Origin: Algoriphagus resistens
GTDB taxonomy: Bacteria > Bacteroidota > Bacteroidia > Cytophagales > Cyclobacteriaceae
Assembly (NCBI RefSeq): GCF_001442615.1
Contig: NZ_LMXN01000003.1
Location: forward strand, 1-64,000
Direction of reading: 5' to 3'
Length of the DNA stretch: 64,000 nucleotides
Shown here piece after piece: positions 1-10,152 of the stretch. Both the position numbers and the translations under genes were made by a program. Every line of letters starts with the position of its first letter. The stretch's first letter is position 1. Under the pieces are notes generated by a model, which worked only from the letters and a program-made list of their open reading frames with translations, did no database searches and was not told the DNA's origin.

Positions 1-22
1 ATGGTCCGTAGGTTAAAACAAG

Positions 23-112
23 GATCTACTTTTGTCTGATGGAAATTTCGTTTATTCAATAGGTGAAGCATCACCGGAAACGATCCGTCAGTACATTCTT
101 TCACCAGGCTAG
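23..112 (+). pseudogene. decayed IS200/IS605-type transposase (TnpA) C-terminal remnant
   Basis: Frame 2 encodes a peptide containing GNFVYSIG, then SPETIRQYI and a stop at 110-112. This resembles the C-terminal end of IS200/IS605 Y1 transposases, where a YFV-x-TVG segment is followed by an E-x-I-x-x-YI helix. Frame 1, from base 1, reads MVRRLKQGSTF before a stop at 37-39, which resembles the VRRLK segment that lies a little upstream in the same family. The two pieces are out of frame and the catalytic His and Tyr regions are absent or lie outside the window. This is a fragment, not a working gene. The family call rests on a short match read by eye. Confidence 0.4.
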
Positions 113-151
113 TGTTTGTCACTTACATCCCACACACGCTAAGGCGATGAG

Positions 152-181
152 TGGGTTTTACGTTCCTATATATAAAACCCA
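152..181. repeat. inverted repeat downstream of the transposase remnant
   Basis: Perfect 9-base arms (TGGGTTTTA at 152-160 and TAAAACCCA at 173-181) enclose a 12-base loop, 40 bases after the remnant's stop codon. IS200/IS605 elements carry a subterminal hairpin just downstream of tnpA, so this may be the right-end structure. A simple transcription terminator is the alternative, but no run of T follows. Confidence 0.45.
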
Positions 182-396
182 TCTTTTGACCGAAATTAAC
201 GCCGTTAAGTTTTTTGCAAAAATGAAGATGAAACCCTGACTGGAAAAGTCCTCAAAAAATAGCTTCATTTTTCCTTGAAGAGAGAACAGATACTAGATAT
301 AACAAAAAATTCAGCACAGACTAATCAAACTTCTTTTATCCTATGGATCTTTAGGGCTATTCACCTAATTTTATCCCGAATCTCATTTAGTACAAC
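182..396. other. non-coding stretch upstream of the fucosidase
   Basis: AT-rich sequence without an open frame of note. Together with the remnant and hairpin it fills the first 396 bases. No promoter with both boxes could be assigned to the following gene. Confidence 0.5.
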
Positions 397-1743
397 GTGA
401 ACATCAGTAACCCCCTCAAGCGCAATTCCCTAACATTCGTCATTTTTGCCCTACTATTCACACAAACTACCCTAGGATTGTCCCAAGAAAACCCTGAGAA
501 AATGGAATGGTTTCAGGAAGCAAAACTTGGGATCTTCATCCATTGGGGAATTTACTCAGTGAATGGCATAGACGAATCCTGGTCATTTTTCAATGATTAC
601 ATCAGCTATGACGACTACATGAAGCAGCTTTCCGGTTTTAACGCATCCAAATATGATCCTGAAAAGTGGGCGAAACTGATTAAATCCAGTGGGGCTAAGT
701 ATGCTGTACTCACTGCAAAGCATCACGATGGTGTTGCGCTTTGGGACACTAAAGCCAATGATCTCTCTGTCGTGAAAAAGTCTCCTGCCGGAAAAGATTT
801 AGTCTCTCCCTTTATAAAGGCTTTGGAAAAAGAGGGCTTAAAAAAAGGAGTTTATTTCTCTGTGTTGGACTGGTCCCACCCGGATTACGATAGAAATACG
901 AGAGAGATCTACCGTTACAAAAATGATCCAGAACGCTTTCAGCGATTTGTAGACTTCAACTTCCAACAACTTGAAGAACTTTCCACTCAATTCAATCCGG
1001 ATCTGTACTGGTTTGACGGAGATTGGGAACACTCACCTGAAGAATGGAGAAGTGCTGAGTTGAAGAAGAAATTGCAATCCTATAACCCTGATTTGATTAT
1101 CAATTCCCGATTGGGACCAGGCTACGGAGATTACGATACACCAGAGCAGGGAGTACCAGTCACACATCCCAACAGCGAGTACTGGGAACTTTGTATGACG
1201 ATGAACAACAGCTGGGGCTATCAGGATAACGATCATGCGTATAAATCACCAAGTGAGTTGCTCCGCATCTTTGTGGACTGCCTGCACATGGGAGGCAACC
1301 TTCTTCTAGACTTCGGGGCCAAACCAGACGGAAGTATTCCGGAAGAAGCCGAAAACATTCTAAATGAGTTTGGACGCTGGACATCCAAGCATGAATCTGC
1401 CATCTACACTACCCAAGCGGGAATTCCAGATGGCCACGTCTATGCCCCTACCACACTATCAAAGGATAAGACCATACTTTATATCTATTTGGATTATAAG
1501 GTAAATGAATCCCTTGCGATCAAAGGTCTGAAAAATAAAATCCAGCGTGTCTGGGTGGTCGGCAACGGTACTAAACTTCAAGCTAGAGAAGTAGGGAAAC
1601 AATACTGGAGTGCGGTGCCTGGTATGAAATACATAGACATTCCTGATAATGCCTACGACAAAGACATCACTGTCTTGGCTGTATTACTGGATGGACCAGT
1701 GGATCTCTATCGTGAAAAAGGGCAGGTAATTGAGAGTAATTAG
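397..1743 (+). CDS. secreted GH29 alpha-L-fucosidase
   Basis: A 448-residue glycoside hydrolase family 29 protein, expected to remove terminal L-fucose from glycans by a retaining mechanism. An N-terminal hydrophobic signal segment (about residues 11-28) predicts export to the periplasm. The GH29 barrel starts with EWFQEAKLGIFIHWG (about 37-51), followed by TAKHHDG (about 106-112). LYWFDGDW (about 203-210) carries the likely nucleophile Asp207. A short beta domain follows at the C terminus. Translation starts at a GTG codon, the first in-frame start that keeps the whole signal peptide. The gene stands alone; no sus-type receptor pair or other carbohydrate gene is adjacent. Catalytic acid and exact linkage cannot be read from sequence. 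Confidence 0.92.
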   Translation: MNISNPLKRNSLTFVIFALLFTQTTLGLSQENPEKMEWFQEAKLGIFIHWGIYSVNGIDESWSFFNDYISYDDYMKQLSGFNASKYDPEKWAKLIKSSGAKYAVLTAKHHDGVALWDTKANDLSVVKKSPAGKDLVSPFIKALEKEGLKKGVYFSVLDWSHPDYDRNTREIYRYKNDPERFQRFVDFNFQQLEELSTQFNPDLYWFDGDWEHSPEEWRSAELKKKLQSYNPDLIINSRLGPGYGDYDTPEQGVPVTHPNSEYWELCMTMNNSWGYQDNDHAYKSPSELLRIFVDCLHMGGNLLLDFGAKPDGSIPEEAENILNEFGRWTSKHESAIYTTQAGIPDGHVYAPTTLSKDKTILYIYLDYKVNESLAIKGLKNKIQRVWVVGNGTKLQAREVGKQYWSAVPGMKYIDIPDNAYDKDITVLAVLLDGPVDLYREKGQVIESN

Positions 1744-1892
1744 GAAAAATTCGCTCTTAGAAATGTGAGGACTTCCTTTATTCAACATTTAACGTTCGAT
1801 ATTCATAATTGAACAACCCCATCCAAAGAGGCTGAATTAAAAATTGTTCCAAATCACTACACCTCCTTTTTCCTTGATACCAATTAAAAGCC

Positions 1893-1926
1893 AAAAGGTC
1901 TCCCATTTACACAGGAGACCTTTTTC
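1893..1926. terminator. bidirectional rho-independent terminator
   Basis: GGTCTCC (1897-1903) pairs with GGAGACC (1914-1920), flanked by AAAA on the left and TTTTT on the right, so it works on both strands. It lies between the convergent fucosidase and atpC genes. Confidence 0.8.
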
Positions 1927-1946
1927 TATTACTTGGATGAAATTGC

Positions 1947-2192
1947 TTACGCTACCACTTTCTCAGCTAGCAATACTATCACATTATCTTTTACTTCCAC
2001 TACTCCACCATCCACGATCATGGATTGCTTACCCTCCGGAGTGGTAAAGGAAACAGTGCCCTTTGCCAAAGCCGAAACGATCGGAGCGTGATTGTTCAGC
2101 ACCTGAAATGATCCATTGGCACCAGGAAAACTGGCCTCGGATACTTCACCCTGAAATACTTTTTTGTCCGGTGTGACGATTTCTAAATGCAT
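1947..2192 (-). CDS. atpC: ATP synthase F1 subunit epsilon (short form)
   Basis: An 81-residue protein matching the N-terminal beta-sandwich of F1 epsilon, with MHLEIVTPDKKVFQGEV at the start and FQVLNNHAPIVSAL in the middle. It connects the rotor (gamma with the c-ring) to the catalytic head in the cytoplasm. The usual bacterial epsilon has about 130-140 residues and a C-terminal helical hairpin that inhibits ATP hydrolysis. That hairpin is absent here, as in many Bacteroidota. It follows atpD by 62 bases and is presumably co-transcribed with it. Confidence 0.93.
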   Translation of the reverse strand: MHLEIVTPDKKVFQGEVSEASFPGANGSFQVLNNHAPIVSALAKGTVSFTTPEGKQSMIVDGGVVEVKDNVIVLLAEKVVA

Positions 2193-2254
2193 CTGATTCG
2201 GAATATAAAAAGCAAGCGACTAAGGAAATCCTATGCCGCTGCTCTGCTGTTTAA

Positions 2255-3868
<1,614 letters not shown>

Positions 3869-3985
3869 TCAATTGCTTCTACGTATTCAGTCTTCCAATA
3901 GCATTGCCAACTGCTAAAGCAGGGACAGGAACATTCGCCATTCCTGTAAAAGCCAACTATTTTAAAGAATTTCAGCACTGTTTTT

Positions 3986-4004
3986 ATTTGGATTCAATCT
4001 AGTT
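3986..4004. promoter_or_regulatory. Fur-box-like palindrome 1 (over the -33 box)
   Basis: ATTTGGATTCAATCTAGTT is an imperfect 19-base inverted repeat centred on C3995, with 6 of 9 arm positions paired including the GATT/AATC core. It covers the -33 box and spacer of the heme operon promoter, so a bound repressor would block RNA polymerase. Confidence 0.5.
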
Positions 4005-4017
4005 AAGAGTACATTTG
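3987..4017 (+). promoter_or_regulatory. Bacteroidota-type promoter of the heme uptake operon
   Basis: TTTG at 3987-3990 and TACATTTG at 4010-4017 are separated by 19 bases and match the -33/-7 consensus of primary sigma factors in this phylum. Two Fur-box-like palindromes overlap and follow the promoter. Confidence 0.7.
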
Positions 4018-4023
4018 CAGTGT

Positions 4024-4042
4024 ATTTAAAATCAATCTAAAT
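4024..4042. promoter_or_regulatory. Fur-box-like palindrome 2 (just before hmuT)
   Basis: ATTTAAAATCAATCTAAAT is an imperfect 19-base inverted repeat centred on C4033, with 7 of 9 arm positions paired. It shares the right arm core AATCTA with palindrome 1 and ends one base before the hmuT start codon, near the expected transcript start. Confidence 0.5.
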
Positions 4043-4043
4043 A

Positions 4044-4895
4044 ATGATAAGAGGCTTTTTACCATTGATGCTTATAGTTTTTGCCGCATGCTCATCTTCT
4101 TCTAAGGAAGAAGAAACTATCCTCGCACGTAAAATCATCACTGCAGGAGGCACTATCACCGAGGTAGTAGACGCACTCGGCTACAGCGATCAGATCATCG
4201 CTACAGACATTACCTCCACCTATCCTGCCACTATGCAGAATCTCCCTTCCATTGGATACAGAAATCAAATCAAAGCGGAAGGAATTCTCGCACTAGGGCC
4301 AGACCTAGTTCTGATAGAAGAAGGTTATTTGAATCCCGCTGTAGTTGATCAGCTCCAAGCCGCTCAGGTGAGCATTGAGGTTTTCGCTAAACCTACTACA
4401 GTCGAAGGCACTAAAAAACTGGTCACAGAATTAGCTGGATTCTTTGAAGAGGAGGAAAAAGGCAAAGAAATAATCACAGCAATTGACAAGGATATTGCAA
4501 CATTGAACGACTATTTAGAATCTGAAGAAACTAAACCGAAAGCAATTTTTTTAATGGCACGTGGTCCAGAGACAGTATTTATCGCAGGCGACAAGACCTT
4601 CGCTTCAGAAATGTTCAAATTGGCAGAAATTGAAGGAAGCGCCACGGGCTTCGACGAATTCGCACCGATGACTCCGGAATCCCTTGTTTCTATGAATCCT
4701 GAATATTTGGTGTTTTTTGAATCAGGGATTCAAAGTGTAGGTGGAAGTGAGGGCTTGGCCTCTATCCAGGGAATCGATCAGACCACAGCTTATAAAGAAG
4801 GGAATATCGTGTCCCTAGATGGACAATATCTTTCAGGTTTTGGACCTAGAGTAGGAAAAGCAGCATTAGACCTGGCCAAAGCCGTCCGCCAATAA
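4044..4895 (+). CDS. hmuT: heme ABC transporter substrate-binding lipoprotein
   Basis: A 283-residue periplasmic heme-binding protein of the BtuF/HmuT type (cluster A-III, two lobes joined by a rigid helix). The signal peptide ends in the lipobox FAAC (Cys16), so it should be anchored in a membrane. The mature part opens with KIITAGGTITEVVDALG, typical of HmuT, and EFAPMTPESLVSMNPEYLVF follows near residue 210. It hands heme to HmuUV. It is the first gene of the operon, and the next start codon follows 6 bases after its stop. Ligand specificity is inferred from the neighbours hmuU, hmuV, hmuS, hmuR and hmuY. Confidence 0.88.
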   Translation: MIRGFLPLMLIVFAACSSSSKEEETILARKIITAGGTITEVVDALGYSDQIIATDITSTYPATMQNLPSIGYRNQIKAEGILALGPDLVLIEEGYLNPAVVDQLQAAQVSIEVFAKPTTVEGTKKLVTELAGFFEEEEKGKEIITAIDKDIATLNDYLESEETKPKAIFLMARGPETVFIAGDKTFASEMFKLAEIEGSATGFDEFAPMTPESLVSMNPEYLVFFESGIQSVGGSEGLASIQGIDQTTAYKEGNIVSLDGQYLSGFGPRVGKAALDLAKAVRQ

Positions 4896-4901
4896 TTAAG
4901 T

Positions 4902-5960
4902 ATGAATTTCGCCTTGAACCATACGAAGATCCAAAGTCAAAACCTCATCCTGATTGGGTTCGGTTTCGGCTTGGTATTGGTTCTGATCGCCTCCCTTTCT
5001 ATGGGGGCTTATCGTATCCCATTCCCCCAGACTCTTGCAATCTTACTTGATCAACTTGGTATAAGTTTAGGAAGTTACGAAATGCAACAGTCCAACGTGC
5101 TATTGCAGATCCGTACTCCTAGAGTTCTTATGGCTATGCTGGTGGGCGGAGGATTAGGCATAGCGGGGGCAGCACTGCAAGGCATGTTCAGAAATCCTTT
5201 AGTCGAGCCGGGGCTGATCGGAGTGAGTACTGGTTCCGCCTTGTTTGCCGTGATTTTTATGGTGCTCATACCTACAGTTTCTTCATTGGCCTGGATCAAA
5301 ATGCTTGGCTTGCCTCTATTTGCTTTTATCGGAGGGCTGATCTGTGTGACTTCGGTGTACCAACTTTCCAAATCACAGGGAAGAACGGATGCTGCCACCC
5401 TGATTTTGGCAGGAGTTGCCATCAATGCACTCGCAGCAGCTCTTATTGGACTTGTACTTTTTTTTGCAGACGATACGGCATTGCGAAGCTTTACTTTCTG
5501 GAGCTTAGGTGACCTGGGAGGGGCTATCTGGAGCAAAATCCCCGTAAGTCTGACGTTAATAGGAGTTCCTTCAATTTTATTACTGTTTAATTCCAGACAA
5601 CTCAATGCACTGGCACTTGGTGAACAGGAGGCTTTCCATATGGGGGTCAACGTGCAGCAGGTAAAAATACGCCTACTTATTTGCAGTGCCTTGATCGTAG
5701 GTGTCGGTGTTTCCATGGTAGGAATGATTGGCTTTGTAGGCCTGGTGGTCCCTCATTTGATCCGGATACTATTCGGAGCAGACCATAGATTGGTGCTTCC
5801 AGGTTCATTTCTTCTGGGAGCAATACTTATGAATTTCGCGGATCTGATTGCAAGAATAATTGTCATTCCTGCCGAAATGCCGATCGGTGTGATTACCGCG
5901 CTGATCGGTGCACCTTTCTTTATCTGGCTTATTTTCAATCTCAATAAATCCAAAAACTGA
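4902..5960 (+). CDS. hmuU: heme ABC transporter permease (FecCD family)
   Basis: A 352-residue inner-membrane permease of the BtuC/FecCD family with about ten hydrophobic segments. Family landmarks are RTPRVLMAMLVGGGLGIAGAALQG near residues 67-91, NPLVEPGLIGVSTGSALFAV, and GFVGLVVPHLIR with DHRLVLP in the last third. It forms the channel for heme import as a dimer with two HmuV subunits. Its TGA stop overlaps the hmuV ATG by one base, indicating translational coupling. Confidence 0.93.
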   Translation: MNFALNHTKIQSQNLILIGFGFGLVLVLIASLSMGAYRIPFPQTLAILLDQLGISLGSYEMQQSNVLLQIRTPRVLMAMLVGGGLGIAGAALQGMFRNPLVEPGLIGVSTGSALFAVIFMVLIPTVSSLAWIKMLGLPLFAFIGGLICVTSVYQLSKSQGRTDAATLILAGVAINALAAALIGLVLFFADDTALRSFTFWSLGDLGGAIWSKIPVSLTLIGVPSILLLFNSRQLNALALGEQEAFHMGVNVQQVKIRLLICSALIVGVGVSMVGMIGFVGLVVPHLIRILFGADHRLVLPGSFLLGAILMNFADLIARIIVIPAEMPIGVITALIGAPFFIWLIFNLNKSKN

Positions 5961-6763
5961 TGCTAAAAGCTTCACAAGTACATTTTTGCATCCGCCAAAG
6001 ACCTATCCTAGATGAGGTGAGTATGGAATTGAGCCCTGGAGAAATCTTGGCAGTTTTGGGGCCAAATGGAGCCGGTAAGTCAACTTTTTTCAAAATCCTT
6101 TCAGGAGAAATCAAATGCAACCATGGTTCAGTAGGCTATAATGGACACGACATCCATAAACTCAAAGCCCGCGATCTCGCTGTTGTCCGGGCAGTAATGC
6201 CGCAACATACACAGGTCAATTTCGCCTTTACAGTTCAGGAAGTAGTGGAACTAGGCTTGATCAGCACCAAAGTAAAGCAGCCAGCCAAGCTGATCGAAGA
6301 AGTGTTGGAGGCGACAAATACATTCCATCTGAAAGAGCAGGTGTTCAACAATCTTTCCGGAGGAGAAAAACAACGTGTGCAGCTTGCCAGAGTACTGGTG
6401 CAAATCTGGGAAACCAAACCTTTTCCAAGGTATTTACTTCTGGACGAACCAACCTCCAGCCTGGACATTGCGCAGCAACATGCCGTGCTAAAGATCCTTC
6501 AAACGCTGAAAGCAAGAAACATCGGTATTCTGGTGATTCTACATGAGCTGAATCTTGCTGCCCAATACGCAGATAAAATTGCCTTGCTCAAGGATGGTCT
6601 GATCGCAAAAACCGGGACTGTGGAAGAAGTTCTGGAAGAAAAAATCCTGGAATATGTCTTTGATCACCCCATTCAATTAATTAAAAATCCTGTCACCGGC
6701 GGAGTGCTCATATCCGCGGCTGCACAGACACATACACCAATACCAACATTTAAACAAGCCTAA
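5960..6763 (+). CDS. hmuV: heme ABC transporter ATP-binding protein
   Basis: A 267-residue ATPase that powers HmuU. It has Walker A GPNGAGKST (about 35-43), the ABC signature LSGGEKQRVQLARVL (about 132-146), Walker B YLLLDEPTSSLD and the switch His in ILHELNLA. The insertion between the signature and Walker B (QIWETKPFPR) is typical of HmuV proteins. The next gene, hmuS, follows with one base between. Confidence 0.93.
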   Translation: MLKASQVHFCIRQRPILDEVSMELSPGEILAVLGPNGAGKSTFFKILSGEIKCNHGSVGYNGHDIHKLKARDLAVVRAVMPQHTQVNFAFTVQEVVELGLISTKVKQPAKLIEEVLEATNTFHLKEQVFNNLSGGEKQRVQLARVLVQIWETKPFPRYLLLDEPTSSLDIAQQHAVLKILQTLKARNIGILVILHELNLAAQYADKIALLKDGLIAKTGTVEEVLEEKILEYVFDHPIQLIKNPVTGGVLISAAAQTHTPIPTFKQA

Positions 6764-6764
6764 A

Positions 6765-7811
6765 ATGGAAACTATCCAAGAATCCGCACAATCCCTGAAG
6801 CAAGCATGGGATAACCTAAAAGAAACCGAGCCGCAACTGAGAATACGTGATGCAGCTGCCAAACTTGGTGCGTCTGAAGCCCAACTTTTAGCTACAGGCA
6901 TCGGGGCCAACGTGATCCGCTTGACCGATAACTTTACTGAGCAACTGGAAGAATTCCCCAAGCTGGGTCGGGTGATGTCCCTGACCAGAAGCGAGGGCTG
7001 TGTATTGGAGCATAAAGGCCCATTTCAGAAAATAGAAATGCACCAGGCAGGACCGCATAAGATTGCTACCGTGATTGGACCTATAGAGCAGCGGGTATTT
7101 TTCGCAGGCTGGAAATTTGGTTTTGCGGTGGTCACCGAAACTCCTCGCGGCACCATGAAAAGCTTGCAGTACTTTGATAAAGCCGGCGAAGCGATCATGA
7201 AAGTCTACTTGCAGGAAAAATCTAACCCGGAAGCTTATGAGGAATTGGTGAGAAACAATACCGCTCCGGATCAGTCGATGGAACTGGAACTGGAGACTTT
7301 CCCAGCCCCTGAATACGTAAGCAAAGAAGAATTGGACTTCGAGGGGTTTTCCAAAGACTGGGAAACGATGAAAGATACGCACGACTTCTTCGGAATGCTC
7401 CGCAAATACAAACTGAACAGGCAAGATGCAGTAAAGTGGATTGATGATAAATGGGCGTATGAAGTGGACAGACTTTCCGCACGTAAAATCGTAGAAACTG
7501 CCGCTGAGACCAAGCTTCCGATTATGATTTTCGCAGGAAACAAAGGCAATATCCAAATCCACCAAGGTAAGGTGCAGACTATCCGTCAGATGGGTGATTG
7601 GCTGAATGTACTTGATCCGGATTTCTATATGCACCTGAATGAAAATGTAGTGGACAAAGCCTACGTAGTCCATAAGAACACAGAAGACGGCTTGGTGTCT
7701 GCCGTGGAGCTTTTCGACAAAGAAGGTGAAATGGTCGCTCAATTCTTCGGATTGAGAAAACCGGGACTTCCCCAAAAACCTGAGTGGAAAGCATTGGTGG
7801 ATAGTCTTTAA
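6765..7811 (+). CDS. hmuS: hemin-degrading factor of the HmuS/HemS family
   Basis: A 348-residue cytoplasmic heme-handling protein made of two ChuX/HemS-like halves. Each half ends in a GPIEQRVFFAGW or DWLNVLDPDFYMHL type strand set. The second half has FAGNKGNIQIHQGKV, whose His is the usual heme-iron ligand of HemS. Homologues receive heme from the importer and either traffic it or release iron from it. Which activity applies here is not readable from sequence. Its place directly after hmuV fits a role on the cytoplasmic side. A stem-loop follows before hmuR. Confidence 0.9.
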   Translation: METIQESAQSLKQAWDNLKETEPQLRIRDAAAKLGASEAQLLATGIGANVIRLTDNFTEQLEEFPKLGRVMSLTRSEGCVLEHKGPFQKIEMHQAGPHKIATVIGPIEQRVFFAGWKFGFAVVTETPRGTMKSLQYFDKAGEAIMKVYLQEKSNPEAYEELVRNNTAPDQSMELELETFPAPEYVSKEELDFEGFSKDWETMKDTHDFFGMLRKYKLNRQDAVKWIDDKWAYEVDRLSARKIVETAAETKLPIMIFAGNKGNIQIHQGKVQTIRQMGDWLNVLDPDFYMHLNENVVDKAYVVHKNTEDGLVSAVELFDKEGEMVAQFFGLRKPGLPQKPEWKALVDSL

Positions 7812-7821
7812 CTAATTATCG

Positions 7822-7843
7822 GACGGGAGTTTCGGCTCCCGTC
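7822..7843 (+). promoter_or_regulatory. intercistronic stem-loop between hmuS and hmuR
   Basis: Perfect 8-base arms, GACGGGAG (7822-7829) and CTCCCGTC (7836-7843), enclose a TTTCGG loop. No T run follows, so this is more likely an RNA-stability or attenuation element than a full terminator. It could set a different level for the transporter genes and the receptor. Confidence 0.55.
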
Positions 7844-7858
7844 ATTTCAAAAAATTTT

Positions 7859-10129
7859 ATGCACATGCATAGATTTGATCTAAATAAACACTCCTCCCTT
7901 CTGCTACTCCTGATGTTGGCAATGCCAATTAGCGTATACGCCCAATCGGTATGGAAAGGCAAAGTGGTGGATACTAATGGAGCTGGGGTTCCACATGCCA
8001 CGATTTGGCTACAAGATTCCAAAGGAGAAGTGGCTGATGAGCAGGGTAATTTTACACTAACAGAACCCCCTAAAGATGGTAGAATCAAAATCTCTGCCGT
8101 AGGATTTGAAACCATCGTAGCAAACTGGCCAGCAGGAGTAACCGCGGCAACCTTTCCACTTGTAGCGGCAACCTCTGATCTGGAGACCGTGGTTGTAACG
8201 GGAAGTTTTGAACCACAATCTGCCAGACAGTCGGTCTATCAGGTACGGGCAATTAGCTCGGAAGTCATCCAAAACCGTGCTCCAAGCACTATTCAGGAGG
8301 TACTCAACACAGAATTAGGCATTCGCTTTTCACAGGACAATGCGCTAGGATCAAGCAATCTTGAGCTACTTGGTATGTCTGGTCAAAACGTGAAAATCCT
8401 GATTGACGGCATTCCGATGGTCGGACGTCAGGGAACTTCCAACGAAATCAACATCAACCAGATAGACATCAACCGCATCGACCGAGTGGAGATCGTGGAA
8501 GGTCCGATGTCAGTGGTCTATGGCGCAGATGCGTTAGCTGGTGTCATTAACATTATCACCAAGTCAGACGCATCAAAAACATTCGATCTAAAAGCCCGAA
8601 TTCAGGAAGAAACCGTCGGTAATGAGTACAACCCATTTGATGGGAAAGGCACTCATATCAGAAGTGTGACAGGAAGCTATAGCTTAAAAAACTGGGACTT
8701 TGGGGCTTCATTTTCACAGAACAATTTCGGAGGATGGAAAGGCGAAAAAACCGGAAGAGATTACGAATGGCTACCAAAAGATCAGAACTTCCTAAACCTA
8801 AAAGCTGGCTGGGGAAATGAATCTCTAAATCTGGAATATCAACTGGACTTTCTGGATGAAACAGTTTTCGCTTATGGGCCTGATGCACGATTGGAGGTAC
8901 TGGATCAGGAATTTATCACTAGTCGATGGATGCATAGACTGAGCGGAAGATGGGATTCCCATTCCAACTTTGGACTGACCTGGCAAGGGGCATTCACTGA
9001 GTATACCCGAGACACTGAGACCTGGGTAAGCAATGTGCGAACCGGAGAACACTACCAGTCCCAGGCACCCGGAGCGAATACAACCTTAGACTACGCTGGA
9101 TTTAGCTGGAGAGTGATCGGGGATTGGAAGCTTTCACAAAAATTCAAACTACAGCCCGGGATCGATTTGAACACCGAAACCGGGTCCGGTGAAAGAATTG
9201 TTGAAAATGAAGGTATTCAGGACTATGCGATATTCCTCTCTGGAGAATGGTCTCCTTTTGCATCGGTAAAAATCAAGCCAGGTCTTCGCAAAAGCTGGAA
9301 TTCTGCCTACGATGCACCGGCACTGATCCCGTCGTTGAACACCAAATTTGCGCTGAATGAATACCTGGATTTCAGATTGGCTTATGCGAATGGATTTAGA
9401 GCCCCTTCTATCCGCGAGTTGTATTTCAACTTCTTTGATGCAAGTCACAGCATCACGGGCAATCCAGATCTGAAAGCAGAAACTTCCAATAGCTTTAATG
9501 GCTCCCTGGACTGGAAAACCCAGCTAAATCCGGAATGGAAGATTTCCACAGTTTTAGGAGCTTTCTACAACGATGTAAAAGACCGAATCGCCTATGGTCA
9601 GGATCCCAACAATATTCAAGTCACTACGCTTTTCAATGTAGAAAGGTATAAGACCGCAGGTTTTACGCTCAACCATACGGAGTCCTTCAAAAATCTCTCT
9701 GTCAATGTGGGATTCTCATACATCGGCAGATACAATCTCCTTTCTGAACAACAGGTTATCGTACCTCAAATGAGCTGGACTCCAGAAGTAAATACAAACC
9801 TGACTTATCAGTTCTTGCCATGGAAAACCACAGCGACCCTTTACTATAAATGGACAGGTGAGCTTCCCGGATACGAGACCGTCACCGATTCAGACGGCAA
9901 TCCCTCAGCCAGAGAAATCATGTTGGACGGATACCATTGGATGGATATTTCTCTCAAAAAAGACATAGGCAAACATCTCTCGGTCAATGCCGGAGCAAGA
10001 AACATTCTCGATGTGAAGCAAATAAGCAGCACTTCCACCGGAAGTGACGCTCATGGAACAGGCACACAAAGACCGGTAGGCTATGGAAGATCATATTTCC
10101 TCGGCCTCACCTATAATTTAAATAAATAA
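7859..10129 (+). CDS. hmuR: TonB-dependent outer-membrane heme receptor
   Basis: A 756-residue receptor with a signal peptide (cleavage after about VYAQ), an N-terminal carboxypeptidase-regulatory-like beta domain (VDTNGAGVPHATIWL), a plug (about 120-240, with VEGPMSVVYGADALAGVINI) and a long beta-barrel ending in YFLGLTYNLNK. The hallmark of heme receptors is present: FRAP at 513-516 and NPDL at 535-538 (a variant of NPNL) with His530 between them, which is the position of the heme-coordinating His. It imports heme using TonB energy and feeds HmuT. Confidence 0.93.
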   Translation: MHMHRFDLNKHSSLLLLLMLAMPISVYAQSVWKGKVVDTNGAGVPHATIWLQDSKGEVADEQGNFTLTEPPKDGRIKISAVGFETIVANWPAGVTAATFPLVAATSDLETVVVTGSFEPQSARQSVYQVRAISSEVIQNRAPSTIQEVLNTELGIRFSQDNALGSSNLELLGMSGQNVKILIDGIPMVGRQGTSNEININQIDINRIDRVEIVEGPMSVVYGADALAGVINIITKSDASKTFDLKARIQEETVGNEYNPFDGKGTHIRSVTGSYSLKNWDFGASFSQNNFGGWKGEKTGRDYEWLPKDQNFLNLKAGWGNESLNLEYQLDFLDETVFAYGPDARLEVLDQEFITSRWMHRLSGRWDSHSNFGLTWQGAFTEYTRDTETWVSNVRTGEHYQSQAPGANTTLDYAGFSWRVIGDWKLSQKFKLQPGIDLNTETGSGERIVENEGIQDYAIFLSGEWSPFASVKIKPGLRKSWNSAYDAPALIPSLNTKFALNEYLDFRLAYANGFRAPSIRELYFNFFDASHSITGNPDLKAETSNSFNGSLDWKTQLNPEWKISTVLGAFYNDVKDRIAYGQDPNNIQVTTLFNVERYKTAGFTLNHTESFKNLSVNVGFSYIGRYNLLSEQQVIVPQMSWTPEVNTNLTYQFLPWKTTATLYYKWTGELPGYETVTDSDGNPSAREIMLDGYHWMDISLKKDIGKHLSVNAGARNILDVKQISSTSTGSDAHGTGTQRPVGYGRSYFLGLTYNLNK

Positions 10130-10152
10130 CTAATTCTCCAAACTTAAACACA

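Noticed and set aside
1844-2047. Short plus-strand frame between the fucosidase and atpC
   Set aside because: It spans the bidirectional terminator and overlaps atpC in antisense.
5075-5716. Open frame of 213 codons antisense to hmuU
   Set aside because: It mirrors the hydrophobic permease gene and has a composition typical of shadow frames.
6888-7775. Long open frame (295 codons) on the minus strand inside hmuS
   Set aside because: It is fully antisense to a well-supported gene and its composition (many Phe, His and Leu runs) is what a mirrored coding strand gives.
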